Part shown: in pieces, positions 35,786-43,910 of the stretch
Layout: each line of letters starts with the position of its first letter
How positions within the stretch are numbered: position 1 is the first letter of the stretch
DNA from: Phenylobacterium glaciei
GTDB lineage: Bacteria; Pseudomonadota; Alphaproteobacteria; Caulobacterales; Caulobacteraceae
Direction: 5' to 3'
Assembly (NCBI RefSeq): GCF_016772415.1
Contig: NZ_JAGSGD010000001.1
Coordinates: forward strand, 2,443,501 to 2,507,500
DNA: 64,000 bases
Notes under the pieces: model-generated
Seen by the model: the letters and a program-made list of their open reading frames with translations, nothing else
Databases searched by the model: none
Told to the model about the DNA's origin: nothing
Position numbers and translations under genes: made by a program

Positions 35786-36592
35786 CTAACTCAGTTTCTC
35801 CCATTTGGCGGGAGGGATATAGGTTCGGGTCAACTCGCCCGGCTCGGTCGTTGGATTATAGAATAGCGAGTTCACAATCGTGGAATTGACCAATGCACCG
35901 GTCTTCCAGTTGACCTGCTGCTCTTTGAATGGAGTCTTGATCCCTGCGACCCAGCGAAAATCGGAATACTGTTTCTCCGCGAAAACCTTGGTCTGGTCGA
36001 CATCGGGGTGGAATGCGCGATAGTCCCGGCGTCGCTCGATCATCCAGGTGACCGGGCTGACGTAGAGGTAGGTTTCATAGCTGTCTCGCATCGTCGCTCG
36101 GACGACGTAATAATTGGTCCCGTCGACGACTTCTCGGCCATCAAGTTGCAGCTTGTGCCCCCGCGAGGAGAAGCGGTGCAGCCCGTAGAGATTGAATTCG
36201 ATGCCCTGGATGCCGGTTTTCCGAGCGTCGGGAACTGCGTCATGAGCGGTGGCGTCACCGCCCGGCCACAGCCATGGCCCCCGAGTGTCGAGCCCTTCGC
36301 AAAATACGTGGTTGGTCCCGGCATAAATGTCGATCCGCCAGGCCGGACTATCGCTACACAGATATCGGGCTTCGAGGGTCGAGCCCTTCTCGGTGATTGT
36401 TGGCATCACGAGCAGCGAACGGACCTGATCAAGCCTCTGCATTCCGCCGCGCGCCAAAGTGTGCCGCGCAATGACCTCGGACAGGTTGAGACCGCGGTTG
36501 CGCAAACCTCGCGCCAGCGCCCTCGTGTTGATCTGGAGTGCGCTGAACGCGCCAATCCCTATCGTGAGCGTCGATCGCCTCGATACAAACAT
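35786..36592 (-). CDS. Secreted protein, outer-membrane lipoprotein-sorting (LolA-like) fold suspected
   Basis: A 268-residue exported protein. MFVSRRSTLTIGIGAFSAL resembles a Tat signal. The rest alternates beta-strand segments (YYVVRATMRDSYETYLYVSP, then WMIERRRDYR, FRWVAGIKTPFKEQQVNW) in the way of LolA-like or RseB-like half-barrels, which bind lipids, but I cannot assign it firmly. ATG 36592 is preceded by an excellent AAAGGAAG; an upstream ATG at 36622 is less likely. Base composition is less GC-rich than the flanking chromosome. Confidence 0.7.
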   Translation of the reverse strand: MFVSRRSTLTIGIGAFSALQINTRALARGLRNRGLNLSEVIARHTLARGGMQRLDQVRSLLVMPTITEKGSTLEARYLCSDSPAWRIDIYAGTNHVFCEGLDTRGPWLWPGGDATAHDAVPDARKTGIQGIEFNLYGLHRFSSRGHKLQLDGREVVDGTNYYVVRATMRDSYETYLYVSPVTWMIERRRDYRAFHPDVDQTKVFAEKQYSDFRWVAGIKTPFKEQQVNWKTGALVNSTIVNSLFYNPTTEPGELTRTYIPPAKWEKLS

Positions 36593-36674
36593 CCCGCTTC
36601 CTTTCCCGCCGATGCTCGTCAATTAGCGGGATTTCAGCTTATTTCTTGAACCGAACTCCTGTTTTTGACTGGGC

Positions 36675-37460
36675 CTACTGAAGATGGCGGCGGAATTTGG
36701 CCGGTGTGGTTCCCAGCGCGGTACGCATGGCTCGTGTGAGCGCACTTTGGTCGGAATAGCCCGTGTCCTGCGCCACTTGACTGACGGGGACATTGGTAGA
36801 CGACAGCATGCGCAGCGCATGGCTAAGCCGCAAGGCGGCGAGGTAACGGTTGGGCGATTGTCCGAACGCTGTTTTGAAAAGGCTGTGCAATCGGCTGCTG
36901 CTGACTCCGGCGGCTATCGCCATGTCAGTGACAGTCCATCGCCGGTGGATTGAATCTTCGAGCTGCTTGGCCAGCCCGTCCAGCCGTGAATGGTGGCCAC
37001 CGCTGTTGGCGATTGCGTCGAGCAACAAGGGCATGCACATCGCAGCATTCGACGCCATCCAGCTGCTGCGCTGGGCGGACAGTTCGATGTAATCGACTAA
37101 GCGCCGGAGCGCCGTGCTGATTCTGAAGTAGGGATCAAGGGTGAAGCGATCCGCAAGACCGTTGGTGGTTGTGTCGGACGCCGCAAGATCCACAACCAGG
37201 AAGCGGTTTGCCCCTTGAGCAACCTGGCCATGGCGAAAGTTCGGCATGATAACCGCCCCGACGGAGGCATCCAGTATCTTCCCGCGTCTTTCGATGTCGA
37301 TTTCCATCGCGCCGGCGACCGGAAGCACGATTTGCAAATGGCCGTGCGTATGCGGGTGAAACTCAACGTCATAGCTACGGAAGCTGAGCACCTGATTGGC
37401 ATAATGGCTCATGCGTTCGCTACCAACGTCCTCGATTGACGGCCTGCGATCTCGGAGCAT
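36675..37460 (-). CDS. AraC family transcriptional regulator
   Basis: A 261-residue AraC regulator. The N-terminal part is a cupin-like sensor (FHPHTHGHLQIVLPVAGAME), the C-terminal 95 residues hold two HTH motifs (TVTDMAIAAGVSSSRLHSLF, then VSQVAQDTGYSDQSALTRAM) and end PAKFRRHLQ. ATG 37460 has GAGG five bases upstream; MSHYANQ (37412) is another possible start. It lies 82 bp upstream of the exported protein gene on the same strand and may control it. Composition is lower in GC than neighbours. Confidence 0.9.
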   Translation of the reverse strand: MLRDRRPSIEDVGSERMSHYANQVLSFRSYDVEFHPHTHGHLQIVLPVAGAMEIDIERRGKILDASVGAVIMPNFRHGQVAQGANRFLVVDLAASDTTTNGLADRFTLDPYFRISTALRRLVDYIELSAQRSSWMASNAAMCMPLLLDAIANSGGHHSRLDGLAKQLEDSIHRRWTVTDMAIAAGVSSSRLHSLFKTAFGQSPNRYLAALRLSHALRMLSSTNVPVSQVAQDTGYSDQSALTRAMRTALGTTPAKFRRHLQ

Positions 37461-37570
37461 GACCTCGTTAGTGTCGGTTTTCCACCCCTAGCAGCCATTC
37501 GAAAGCTCCCCTTCTCGGACACCGGGAGGGTCGGCTTGCGGACAGCTATCACGCTGGTAGGCTCCGCTGC

Positions 37571-37825
37571 ATGATCGCTAGCCTATTCGTCCTCTGCTGC
37601 GCGGCGTTCGGCCTCTGGCACTTTGGACGAGCTATCTACCTGACGTTCAAATACCGCTACGTGATGTGGAGTTACTCGCGCGGCAGCTCAGGCTCCCGAG
37701 TTTATGAAATTGACGATCCGCGGCGCTTTCGGATTGGCGCATGGACCAATGTCAGCGGACTGGCGTTCGCCGTTTGGGCTACCGGCTTTATTCTTCACGA
37801 GCTGCTGTCCGGAAGGCTTCTGTAA
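37571..37825 (+). CDS. Small hypothetical membrane protein (84 aa)
   Basis: No recognised family. One hydrophobic helix at the N terminus (MIASLFVLCCAAFGLWHFGR) and one at the C terminus (VSGLAFAVWATGFILHELL), separated by a basic, Tyr-rich loop. The predicted topology is two membrane passes. It is divergent from the AraC gene across 110 bp. Confidence 0.55.
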   Translation: MIASLFVLCCAAFGLWHFGRAIYLTFKYRYVMWSYSRGSSGSRVYEIDDPRRFRIGAWTNVSGLAFAVWATGFILHELLSGRLL

Positions 37826-37910
37826 TGACTAACGTCCGCTCCCCACCCTTCTCGGTCGTTGGGAATGTCCGGTTTCGGCGCGAACAGAGGCCCGCCTCAG
37901 CGAGCCGAGT

Positions 37911-38522
37911 TCAAACCCGCCGCAGCACCCGCAAACTCTTCACCGCCGCCACCTCCTCATAGAGGTCCGACGCCAGCGCCCGCTGATAGATCTCGAACGG
38001 CGGCCGGCCGCCGTCCGCGGGATCGGGGAACACGTCGTGGATGGCGAGCGTCCCGCCGGCCATCAGGTGCGGCGTCCAGTGTCGCCAGTCGCCCAGGGCA
38101 TGCTCCATGGTGTGGCCGCCGTCGATGAACAGGAAGCTCAGCGGCGTCGCCCAGGCCTTGGCGATCAGGGCCGAGCGGCCCACCACCGGGAACACCACGT
38201 CCTCCAGCCCCGCCCGGCGCAGGGTCGTGCGCAGGAACGGCAGGGTGTCCATGGCGTTCGCCGCCTCGTCCCACAGCTGCGCGTCGTGATATTCCCAGCC
38301 CGGCTGGTTCTCCTCCGAGCCGCGATGGTGGTCGACCGAGAACAGCACCCCGCCCGCCGCCTGGCACGCCGTCCCCAGATAGACAGCCGACTTGCCGCAA
38401 TAGGCGCCGATCTCCAGGCAAGGGCCGAGGGGCGCGCAGGCCAGGGCCGCGTCATGGAGCGCGGCGCCCTCGGCGGGGTCCATGAAGCCTTTGACGCTGT
38501 CGATATCTATGGGGAGTTTCAT
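37911..38522 (-). CDS. Class I SAM-dependent methyltransferase (Methyltransf_24 type)
   Basis: A 203-residue methyltransferase. The cofactor loop is CLEIGAYCGKSAVYLG (about residues 35-50), the next acidic strand is LFSVDHHRGSEEN, and SFLFIDGGHTMEHALGDWR is the motif typical of O- or sugar-methyltransferases of the Methyltransf_24 group. Substrate unknown. Divergent from an M28 peptidase gene across 65 bp. Confidence 0.85.
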   Translation of the reverse strand: MKLPIDIDSVKGFMDPAEGAALHDAALACAPLGPCLEIGAYCGKSAVYLGTACQAAGGVLFSVDHHRGSEENQPGWEYHDAQLWDEAANAMDTLPFLRTTLRRAGLEDVVFPVVGRSALIAKAWATPLSFLFIDGGHTMEHALGDWRHWTPHLMAGGTLAIHDVFPDPADGGRPPFEIYQRALASDLYEEVAAVKSLRVLRRV

Positions 38523-38587
38523 GGCCGTGTCCTAGCAGAGCGAACGACGCTGGCGTAACAGTCGTCACAGCTTTCGTAAGGTCCCCC

Positions 38588-39925
38588 ATGCGCCCCATCC
38601 TGCTGACCGCCCTCCTCGCCTTTCCCCTGCTCACCGCCGCCGCCAAGCCGCAGGCCGAACTGGTGCAGATCGCCAAGGCGGTGCAGCAGGACCGGTTGAA
38701 GGCGACCATCACCCGGCTCGTAGGCTTTGGCACCCGCCACACCCTGTCGGACCGCACCTCGGCGACCCGCGGCATCGGCGCCGCCGAGCGGTGGACGGCC
38801 GCGCAGTTCGAGGCGATCTCCAAGGATTGCGGCGGCTGCCTGACGGTGGCCGTGCCCAAGCAGACCTTCACCGGGCGCCGCGTCCCCAATCCCACCGAGA
38901 TCGGCGCGATCCTCGCCATCCAGAAGGGGACCACCGATCCGGACCGGGTGATCGTCATCTCCGGCCATATCGACAGCCGCGTCACCGACGTCATGAACGC
39001 CACCGCTGACGCCCCCGGCGCCAATGACGATGGGTCGGGCACGGCCGCCGTGATCGAGGCGGCCCGCGTGCTGTCCAAGCACAGGTTCCCGGCCACCCTG
39101 GTCTTCGCCGTGCTGGAGGGGGAGGAACAGGGCCTCTACGGCGGCAAGGTCCTGGCCGCCTACGCCAAGGAGCATGGCTGGAAGGTCGAGGCCGACCTCA
39201 ACAACGACATCGTCGGCAACACCCATGGGGCCAACGGCGTCCACAACGACACCCAGGTCCGCGTCTTCTCCGAGGGCACCAAGGCCGTCGAGACGCCGGA
39301 CCAGGCCAATGGCCGCCGCTACAACGGCGGCGAGGTCGACAGCCCCTCGCGCAACCTCGCACGCTTCGCCGACGGTTTGGCGGAAACCTACCTGAAGGGC
39401 CTCGACGTGGTGATGGTCTACCGCACCGACCGCTATGGCCGCGGCGGCGACCAGGTGGAGATGCTGAACGCCGGCTACCCCGCCATCCGCGTCACCGAGG
39501 CCGTCGAGCACTACGACCGCCAGCACCAGGACCTTCGCACCGAGAACGGCCGCCTCTATGGCGACACGATCGAGGGCGTCGACTTCCCGTATCTGGCCAA
39601 AGTCACCCAGCTGAACGTCGTGATGATGGCCGCGCTGGCCCGCGCCCCGGCCCCGCCCGAGGACGTCAAGATCGAGGGCGCGGTCTCGGCCGACACCAAG
39701 GTCTCCTGGACCGCTGTCCCCGGCGCGGCCGGTTACCGCGTCCACTGGCGCGAGACCACGGCGCCCCGCTGGCAGCATTCCAAGGCCACGACGGCCACCA
39801 GCGAAGTGCTGAAGAACATCGTCATCGACGACTGGTTCTTCGGGGTTTCGGCGATCTCCGCCGATGGCTACGAGAGCCCCGTGGTCTTCCCAGGGGCAGC
39901 GGGCTCCTTCAGCGTCACCAAATAG
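38588..39925 (+). CDS. Secreted M28 family zinc metallopeptidase
   Basis: A 445-residue exported aminopeptidase-like protein with signal peptide MRPILLTALLAFPLLTAAA. The two-zinc site is readable: ISGHIDSR (His), APGANDDGSGTAAV (bridging Asp), VLEGEEQGLYG (catalytic Glu-Glu), DLNNDIVG (Asp) and TEAVEHYDRQHQ (His). The last ~95 residues (SADTKVSWTAVPGAAGYRVH onward) form a fibronectin-III-like domain. Likely trims peptides in the periplasm or medium. Confidence 0.92.
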   Translation: MRPILLTALLAFPLLTAAAKPQAELVQIAKAVQQDRLKATITRLVGFGTRHTLSDRTSATRGIGAAERWTAAQFEAISKDCGGCLTVAVPKQTFTGRRVPNPTEIGAILAIQKGTTDPDRVIVISGHIDSRVTDVMNATADAPGANDDGSGTAAVIEAARVLSKHRFPATLVFAVLEGEEQGLYGGKVLAAYAKEHGWKVEADLNNDIVGNTHGANGVHNDTQVRVFSEGTKAVETPDQANGRRYNGGEVDSPSRNLARFADGLAETYLKGLDVVMVYRTDRYGRGGDQVEMLNAGYPAIRVTEAVEHYDRQHQDLRTENGRLYGDTIEGVDFPYLAKVTQLNVVMMAALARAPAPPEDVKIEGAVSADTKVSWTAVPGAAGYRVHWRETTAPRWQHSKATTATSEVLKNIVIDDWFFGVSAISADGYESPVVFPGAAGSFSVTK

Positions 39926-39993
39926 GCGCGGCAACCTTCAGCGTCCCGGGGGGTTATGTCGCCTGAACGACACCACTGTTAGGATGTAACCCC

Positions 39994-40302
39994 ATGCGTA
40001 AGCTCTTCGCGCCCACCGCTCTGATCGCCACCGCCATCGCCATGGCGTCCATGCCCGTCGCCGCCGACGCGCGCACCCGCACCCACAAGGTCTGGACTTG
40101 CGAACGTGATGTCCGCCACGCCGCCAACACCGGCACGGTGGTCGGCGCCATCGGCGGCGCCGTACTCGGCAGCGCTGTCGCCGGCCACGGGGCCAAGACC
40201 GAAGGCGCCGTCATCGGCGCGGGCCTCGGCGGCCTCACCGGCCACCAGCTGGCCAAGAAGAACGCCAAGAAGAACTGCCATTACGTCTATCGCCGCTACT
40301 AG
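39994..40302 (+). CDS. Glycine-zipper 2TM-domain protein
   Basis: A 102-residue exported protein: signal peptide to about residue 26 (PVAADA), then a glycine-zipper region TGTVVGAIGGAVLGSAVAG and GAVIGAGLGGLTGHQLAKK, and a Cys pair in WTCERD and NCHYVY. Such proteins (SlyB/Rick-17 kDa-like) sit in the outer membrane or periplasm, but no lipobox Cys is seen here. Function unknown. Confidence 0.82.
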   Translation: MRKLFAPTALIATAIAMASMPVAADARTRTHKVWTCERDVRHAANTGTVVGAIGGAVLGSAVAGHGAKTEGAVIGAGLGGLTGHQLAKKNAKKNCHYVYRRY

Positions 40303-40314
40303 GGCGACCAGACT

Positions 40315-40698
40315 CTACGGAGCGTAGCTGGACCTGGCTTTCACGCCCCAGTGACCGTCTTCCTTCGTAATCACGTAGATTGAATCGAACCCGCCGATCA
40401 CGCCGCCGTCCTTGCGGTAGCGTGTGAAGCGGGTGTCGATGTGCACCTTGTCGGCGCCGGCGTGGATCACCTCGCGCCGTTCCCAGGCCGAATGGTCCCA
40501 CTCCGCCAGCGCGCCCTTGTCGAACATGCCCGGCTTGTGGTCACCGGCCTGCAGGATCACCAGGGTCCCCGAGGCCAGCCGCACGCTGGGGAAGTTGAAG
40601 GTGGCGTCCCAGCGCGCCACGTCCCGCCCATTGAACCCCGCCATGAACTCGTCCAGCACGCCCTGGGCGGCGGCGATCTCGGCTGCGAACTGCGTCAT
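40315..40698 (-). CDS. SnoaL/NTF2-like domain protein
   Basis: A 127-residue protein with the cone-shaped NTF2-like pattern: a starting helix pair (AAAQGVLDEFMAGFNGRDVA, then WDATFNFPSVRL) followed by strands KVHIDTRFTRYR, FDSIYVITKEDGHWGVKARS. Enzymatic role cannot be stated. The frame stays open to 40863, but ATG 40698 preceded by GGGGAGAA is the natural start; the upstream region is the 5' end of the divergent gene. Confidence 0.78.
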   Translation of the reverse strand: MTQFAAEIAAAQGVLDEFMAGFNGRDVARWDATFNFPSVRLASGTLVILQAGDHKPGMFDKGALAEWDHSAWERREVIHAGADKVHIDTRFTRYRKDGGVIGGFDSIYVITKEDGHWGVKARSSYAP

Positions 40699-40750
40699 CG
40701 TGTTCTCCCCTATTGCTGCTAGCATCGGCCTCAAATTCAGGGAGGCAAGC

Positions 40751-41461
40751 ATGAAGACGCTGATCATCGGCGGCGCCGCGGCGCTCATCGCCATGGGCGC
40801 ACTGACCACCACGGCGGTCGTGGCCAAGGAAAAGTCCAAGACCACCTTCTTCATCACCAGCATAGGGCCCGGCAGGGGCGGCGACCTGGGGGGCTTGAAG
40901 GGCGCCGACGCCTGGTGCCAGAAGCTGGCGACGCAAGCCGGCGCCGGCGACCATACCTGGCGCGCCTACCTCTCGGCCACCGACGCCAAGGGCAAGGCCA
41001 TCAACGCCCGCGACCGCATCGGCAAGGGCCCCTGGTTCAACGCCAAGGGCGTGCAGATCGCCTCGAGCCTCGATGACCTGCACAGCGAGGCCGCGCTCAC
41101 GGGCAAGGCCAATTCCCTCGACGAGAAGGGCAATCCCGTCAAAGGCCGCGGCGACAGCCCCAACCAGCACGACATGATGACCGGCTCGCTCAGCGACGGC
41201 CGCCTGGCGCCTCCAGTGGCCATGCCCCTGCCCGCCAATGCGCCGGCCGGAACCCCCGCCCCCGTCGCGCCGCCGAACCTGACCTGCAACAACTGGACGT
41301 CGTCCAGCGAGAGCCGGACCATGCTGGGCCACTTCGATCGCACCGGCGGTGGCCAGAACCCCACCTCCTGGAACGCCGCCCACCAGAGCCGTAGCTGTTC
41401 CCAGCCCGACCTGGTGGCCACCGGCGGCGCCGGCCTCTTCTACTGCTTCGCCATCAAGTAG
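40751..41461 (+). CDS. Secreted lectin-like protein (endostatin/C-type-lectin-like fold suspected)
   Basis: A 236-residue exported protein with signal peptide MKTLIIGGAAALIAMGALTT. The body has FFITSIGPGRGGDLGGLKGA, ADAWCQKLATQAG, WRAYLSATDAKG and GPWFNAKGVQIA, a pattern found in secreted proteins with a collagen-NC10/endostatin or C-type-lectin fold; C-terminal Cys residues (LTCNNWTSSS, SRSCSQPD, FYCFAIK) fit its disulfides. ATG 40751 follows GGAGGCAAGC. Ligand unknown. Convergent 8-bp overlap with the next gene. Confidence 0.72.
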   Translation: MKTLIIGGAAALIAMGALTTTAVVAKEKSKTTFFITSIGPGRGGDLGGLKGADAWCQKLATQAGAGDHTWRAYLSATDAKGKAINARDRIGKGPWFNAKGVQIASSLDDLHSEAALTGKANSLDEKGNPVKGRGDSPNQHDMMTGSLSDGRLAPPVAMPLPANAPAGTPAPVAPPNLTCNNWTSSSESRTMLGHFDRTGGGQNPTSWNAAHQSRSCSQPDLVATGGAGLFYCFAIK

Positions 41462-42410
41462 CGGGGAGCGAAGCCAGGAAGGCCTTCAAATCGGCCACGG
41501 ACCGGTCGGGGATCTGCTCCATCGGCACGTGGCCGACGCCAGGATAGGTGATCAGCTTGGCGCCGGGGATGGCGGAGGCCAGTCCGCGCCCGGCCGAGAC
41601 GTCGATCACCGTGTCGGCCTCGCCGTGCATGACCAGCGTCGGGGTCTTGATCGTCCCGAACACAGACTTGTCGATCCGCCGCTGCGGCCCGTCGCGGCCG
41701 GAGGTCAGGATGGCGCGGTGGCCAGGCGCGAGCGCCAGCTCCACATAGCGGTCCACCAGGGCCGGCGTGACGATCGTCTCATCCACATAGGCCGACTTCA
41801 GCCCCCTGGCCGCCAGGGGGCGTGGATTGATGTTGCGCAGGAAGGCGCGGCCCACCGGGTTGCCCAGCAGCTTGAAGACAATCGGCGGCTTCTCATTGCC
41901 CTTGGTCTCGCGGGGCCAGCCGGCGGCGTCCACCAGCACCAGGCCGCGCAACCGCTCGGGATGGGCCAGGGCATAGGCCCAGGCCACGCCGCCGCCCATG
42001 GAGTTGCCGGCGATGACGAACGTCTCGGCCTTGAGGTTGCGGGTCAGTTCGTCGACCACCACCACATTGGTGGCCTGGGCCGCCGTATAGCCGTCGGGCG
42101 CGCGGGTCAGGCCGTGTCCGGGCAAATCGAGACTGATGACCCGGTAGTCGGGGGCGAGCCGCGCCACCCACGGCTCCCAGGTGTGCAAGGACGCGGCGAA
42201 CCCATGCACCAGCACCACGGTCGGCCCATCGGCCTTGCCCTGGTCGCGGTAGTGGACGTGCAGTCCGCCCGGCAGGTCCATGTAATGCGACGCCGGCCCG
42301 CCATACTTGGCCTCGAGCGTCGTGTAGGGAATGTCCTTGGCGGTGATCCCACAGCCGGCCAGCGTCAACGCCGCGCCGACGATCGCCAATAGTCCGATGA
42401 CACGCTTCAT
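41454..42410 (-). CDS. Alpha/beta-hydrolase lipoprotein
   Basis: A 318-residue lipoprotein hydrolase. The lipobox is LAGC with Cys at about residue 20; the mature part is a canonical alpha/beta hydrolase: LVHGFAASLHTWEPW (oxyanion hole), GNSMGGGVAWA (nucleophile Ser), MHGEADTVIDV (Asp) and PGVGHVPMEQIP (His). It should act at the periplasmic face of a membrane on an ester, epoxide or C-C bond; the family does not tell which. Confidence 0.88.
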   Translation of the reverse strand: MKRVIGLLAIVGAALTLAGCGITAKDIPYTTLEAKYGGPASHYMDLPGGLHVHYRDQGKADGPTVVLVHGFAASLHTWEPWVARLAPDYRVISLDLPGHGLTRAPDGYTAAQATNVVVVDELTRNLKAETFVIAGNSMGGGVAWAYALAHPERLRGLVLVDAAGWPRETKGNEKPPIVFKLLGNPVGRAFLRNINPRPLAARGLKSAYVDETIVTPALVDRYVELALAPGHRAILTSGRDGPQRRIDKSVFGTIKTPTLVMHGEADTVIDVSAGRGLASAIPGAKLITYPGVGHVPMEQIPDRSVADLKAFLASLPAT

Positions 42411-42458
42411 GCCCGTCTCCCCGTTTCGGGCAGCAGGCCAGATTGACCCTCGGTCAGG

Positions 42459-42779
42459 TCAACCGCACTTCACCTCTTTCACGATCCCGGTCTGGGCGTC
42501 GTAGAAGAAGTTCAGCCGCCGCGGGCTGTAGTCCATGGTCACCGGACATGTCGTGCAGGCCACCCGCTGCAGGGCCGGCAGCACGGGAATCGGAATCTCC
42601 GTCCGCGAACGCCCGACAAATTTCTGCGCCTCGGCCGCCCCGCACTGGTCGGCCGACGGCGTGGGCGCCGGCGGCGGACGATAGACCGGCGGCGGGGGCG
42701 GTGAAGGCGCCGGCGACTCGCTGGCGCACGAGGCCATCAGCAGGAGCAGGCCCGCGCCTGCCAGGGTCTTGATCTTCAT
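42459..42779 (-). CDS. I78-family peptidase inhibitor lipoprotein
   Basis: A 106-residue protein with a lipobox (LLMASC, Cys about residue 18), a proline-rich spacer, and a C-terminal inhibitor I78 domain recognised by QCGAAEAQKFVGRSRTE, TMDYSPRRLNFFYD-like VTMDYSPRRLNFFYD and VKEVKCG. I78 proteins inhibit serine proteases such as elastase and subtilisin. The ATG is at 42779; the upstream-open frame belongs to antisense of holC. It overlaps the holC stop by 4 bp. Confidence 0.82.
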   Translation of the reverse strand: MKIKTLAGAGLLLLMASCASESPAPSPPPPPVYRPPPAPTPSADQCGAAEAQKFVGRSRTEIPIPVLPALQRVACTTCPVTMDYSPRRLNFFYDAQTGIVKEVKCG

Positions 42780-43231
42780 GCCTGCTTCTCCCACCCGCGA
42801 CCCTGCTGCTTCCAATAGGAGGCCGGCAGGCCCTTGGCTTTCACTGACTTCCATTGGCGGCGCGCCGTGGCCAGGGCCTCTTCGTCGCCGCCGTCGAACA
42901 AGACCACGCACCGGGTGTAGTCGCCAAGCTCGCCGGGCTCGGCCCCATCCACCAGGAACAGGGCGTCGGCCCCATTGGGGTTCTCGTCGCCGGTGGTGAG
43001 CAGGATCGGCTGGCGCGCCGCGCCCGGCTCGTCGGCGGGCGCATGGGGCAGGAAGCTCTCGTCGCGATAGGCCCACAGCCAGCCGTCCAGGTGCTCCACC
43101 CGCGCAGGACCAGTGGCCCGCACGATGGCCCTCCAGCCTCGCGCCAGGGTCTTTTCCAGCAATTCGGGCAGGGCCTGGTCCAGGCCCGTCCGCTCCAGGT
43201 GATAGAACCAGACCTCGCAGGCCTCAGCCAT
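42776..43231 (-). CDS. holC: DNA polymerase III subunit chi
   Basis: A 151-residue chi subunit of the clamp-loader complex, which links it to SSB. EVWFYHLERTGLDQALPELL, LLEKTLARGWRAIVRA, DGWLWAYRDESFLPHA and PILLTTGDENPNGADALFLV are the typical strands. In alphaproteobacteria holC is often next to pepA; here a hydrolase gene lies between them. Confidence 0.93.
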   Translation of the reverse strand: MAEACEVWFYHLERTGLDQALPELLEKTLARGWRAIVRATGPARVEHLDGWLWAYRDESFLPHAPADEPGAARQPILLTTGDENPNGADALFLVDGAEPGELGDYTRCVVLFDGGDEEALATARRQWKSVKAKGLPASYWKQQGRGWEKQA

Positions 43232-43907
43232 GATCGCCCCGCACCAGGTTCACCAGGGCGCTCGCCACCTCGTCGGCGTGGGTCATCATGGCCAGATGAT
43301 GCCGGTCCAGGCGCAGGGTGGGAATGCCCTGCGCGCGGGCCACCGCAGTCTCGTCCTCATAGGCCTTGGACAGCCGCAGATAGGCCCAGCCGACGGACAG
43401 GTCGATCTCCGGCGCGCGCTCCTCCAGATAGGCCAGCGGCGTCGGGGTCAGTTCGGATACAAAGGTCTCGCGCGCCTCGCCCTCCGGCAGGCTGGCCGCC
43501 AGGGCGCCGGGCGGAAACCACTGGTCCCAGGCCGGGACCTGACCGTCCGCCGCCTTGGCCCGCAGAGACTCGCCCAAGCCCGGCGACGCGGTCTCGAACC
43601 AGGTGCGGCCGGGATGGGGCAGGATGGCGTCGACGAAGATCACCTGGCTCACCCCCCCGCCCGCCGCCGCCACGATGGAGGCCGCCAGCGCCCCCCCGCC
43701 CGAGTGCGCCACCAGCACGACGGGGTGCATCAGGGCGATCTGCGCCGCCACGCCGGCCGCCATGGCCCGATAGTAGGGCGGCCCGACGGCGTCCCAGGCC
43801 GGCAGGCTCGGCGCCGCGGCCCAGATCCCCCGCTCGGCGAAGTCAGCCATCACCGCGCGCCAGCAGCTCGCGCCCACCAGGGGGCTATGCAGCAGGGCGA
43901 AGCGCAA
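43224..43907 (-). CDS. Alpha/beta hydrolase
   Basis: A 227-residue cytoplasmic alpha/beta hydrolase without signal peptide. LLHSPLVGASCWRAV starts the fold, VVLVAHSGGGALAASIV has the nucleophile Ser, and DRHHLAMMTHADEVA carries candidate His residues. Substrate unknown. Overlaps holC by 8 bp and begins 3 bp after pepA, so the three are co-transcribed. Confidence 0.82.
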   Translation of the reverse strand: MRFALLHSPLVGASCWRAVMADFAERGIWAAAPSLPAWDAVGPPYYRAMAAGVAAQIALMHPVVLVAHSGGGALAASIVAAAGGGVSQVIFVDAILPHPGRTWFETASPGLGESLRAKAADGQVPAWDQWFPPGALAASLPEGEARETFVSELTPTPLAYLEERAPEIDLSVGWAYLRLSKAYEDETAVARAQGIPTLRLDRHHLAMMTHADEVASALVNLVRGDHG

Positions 43908-43910
43908 GGC

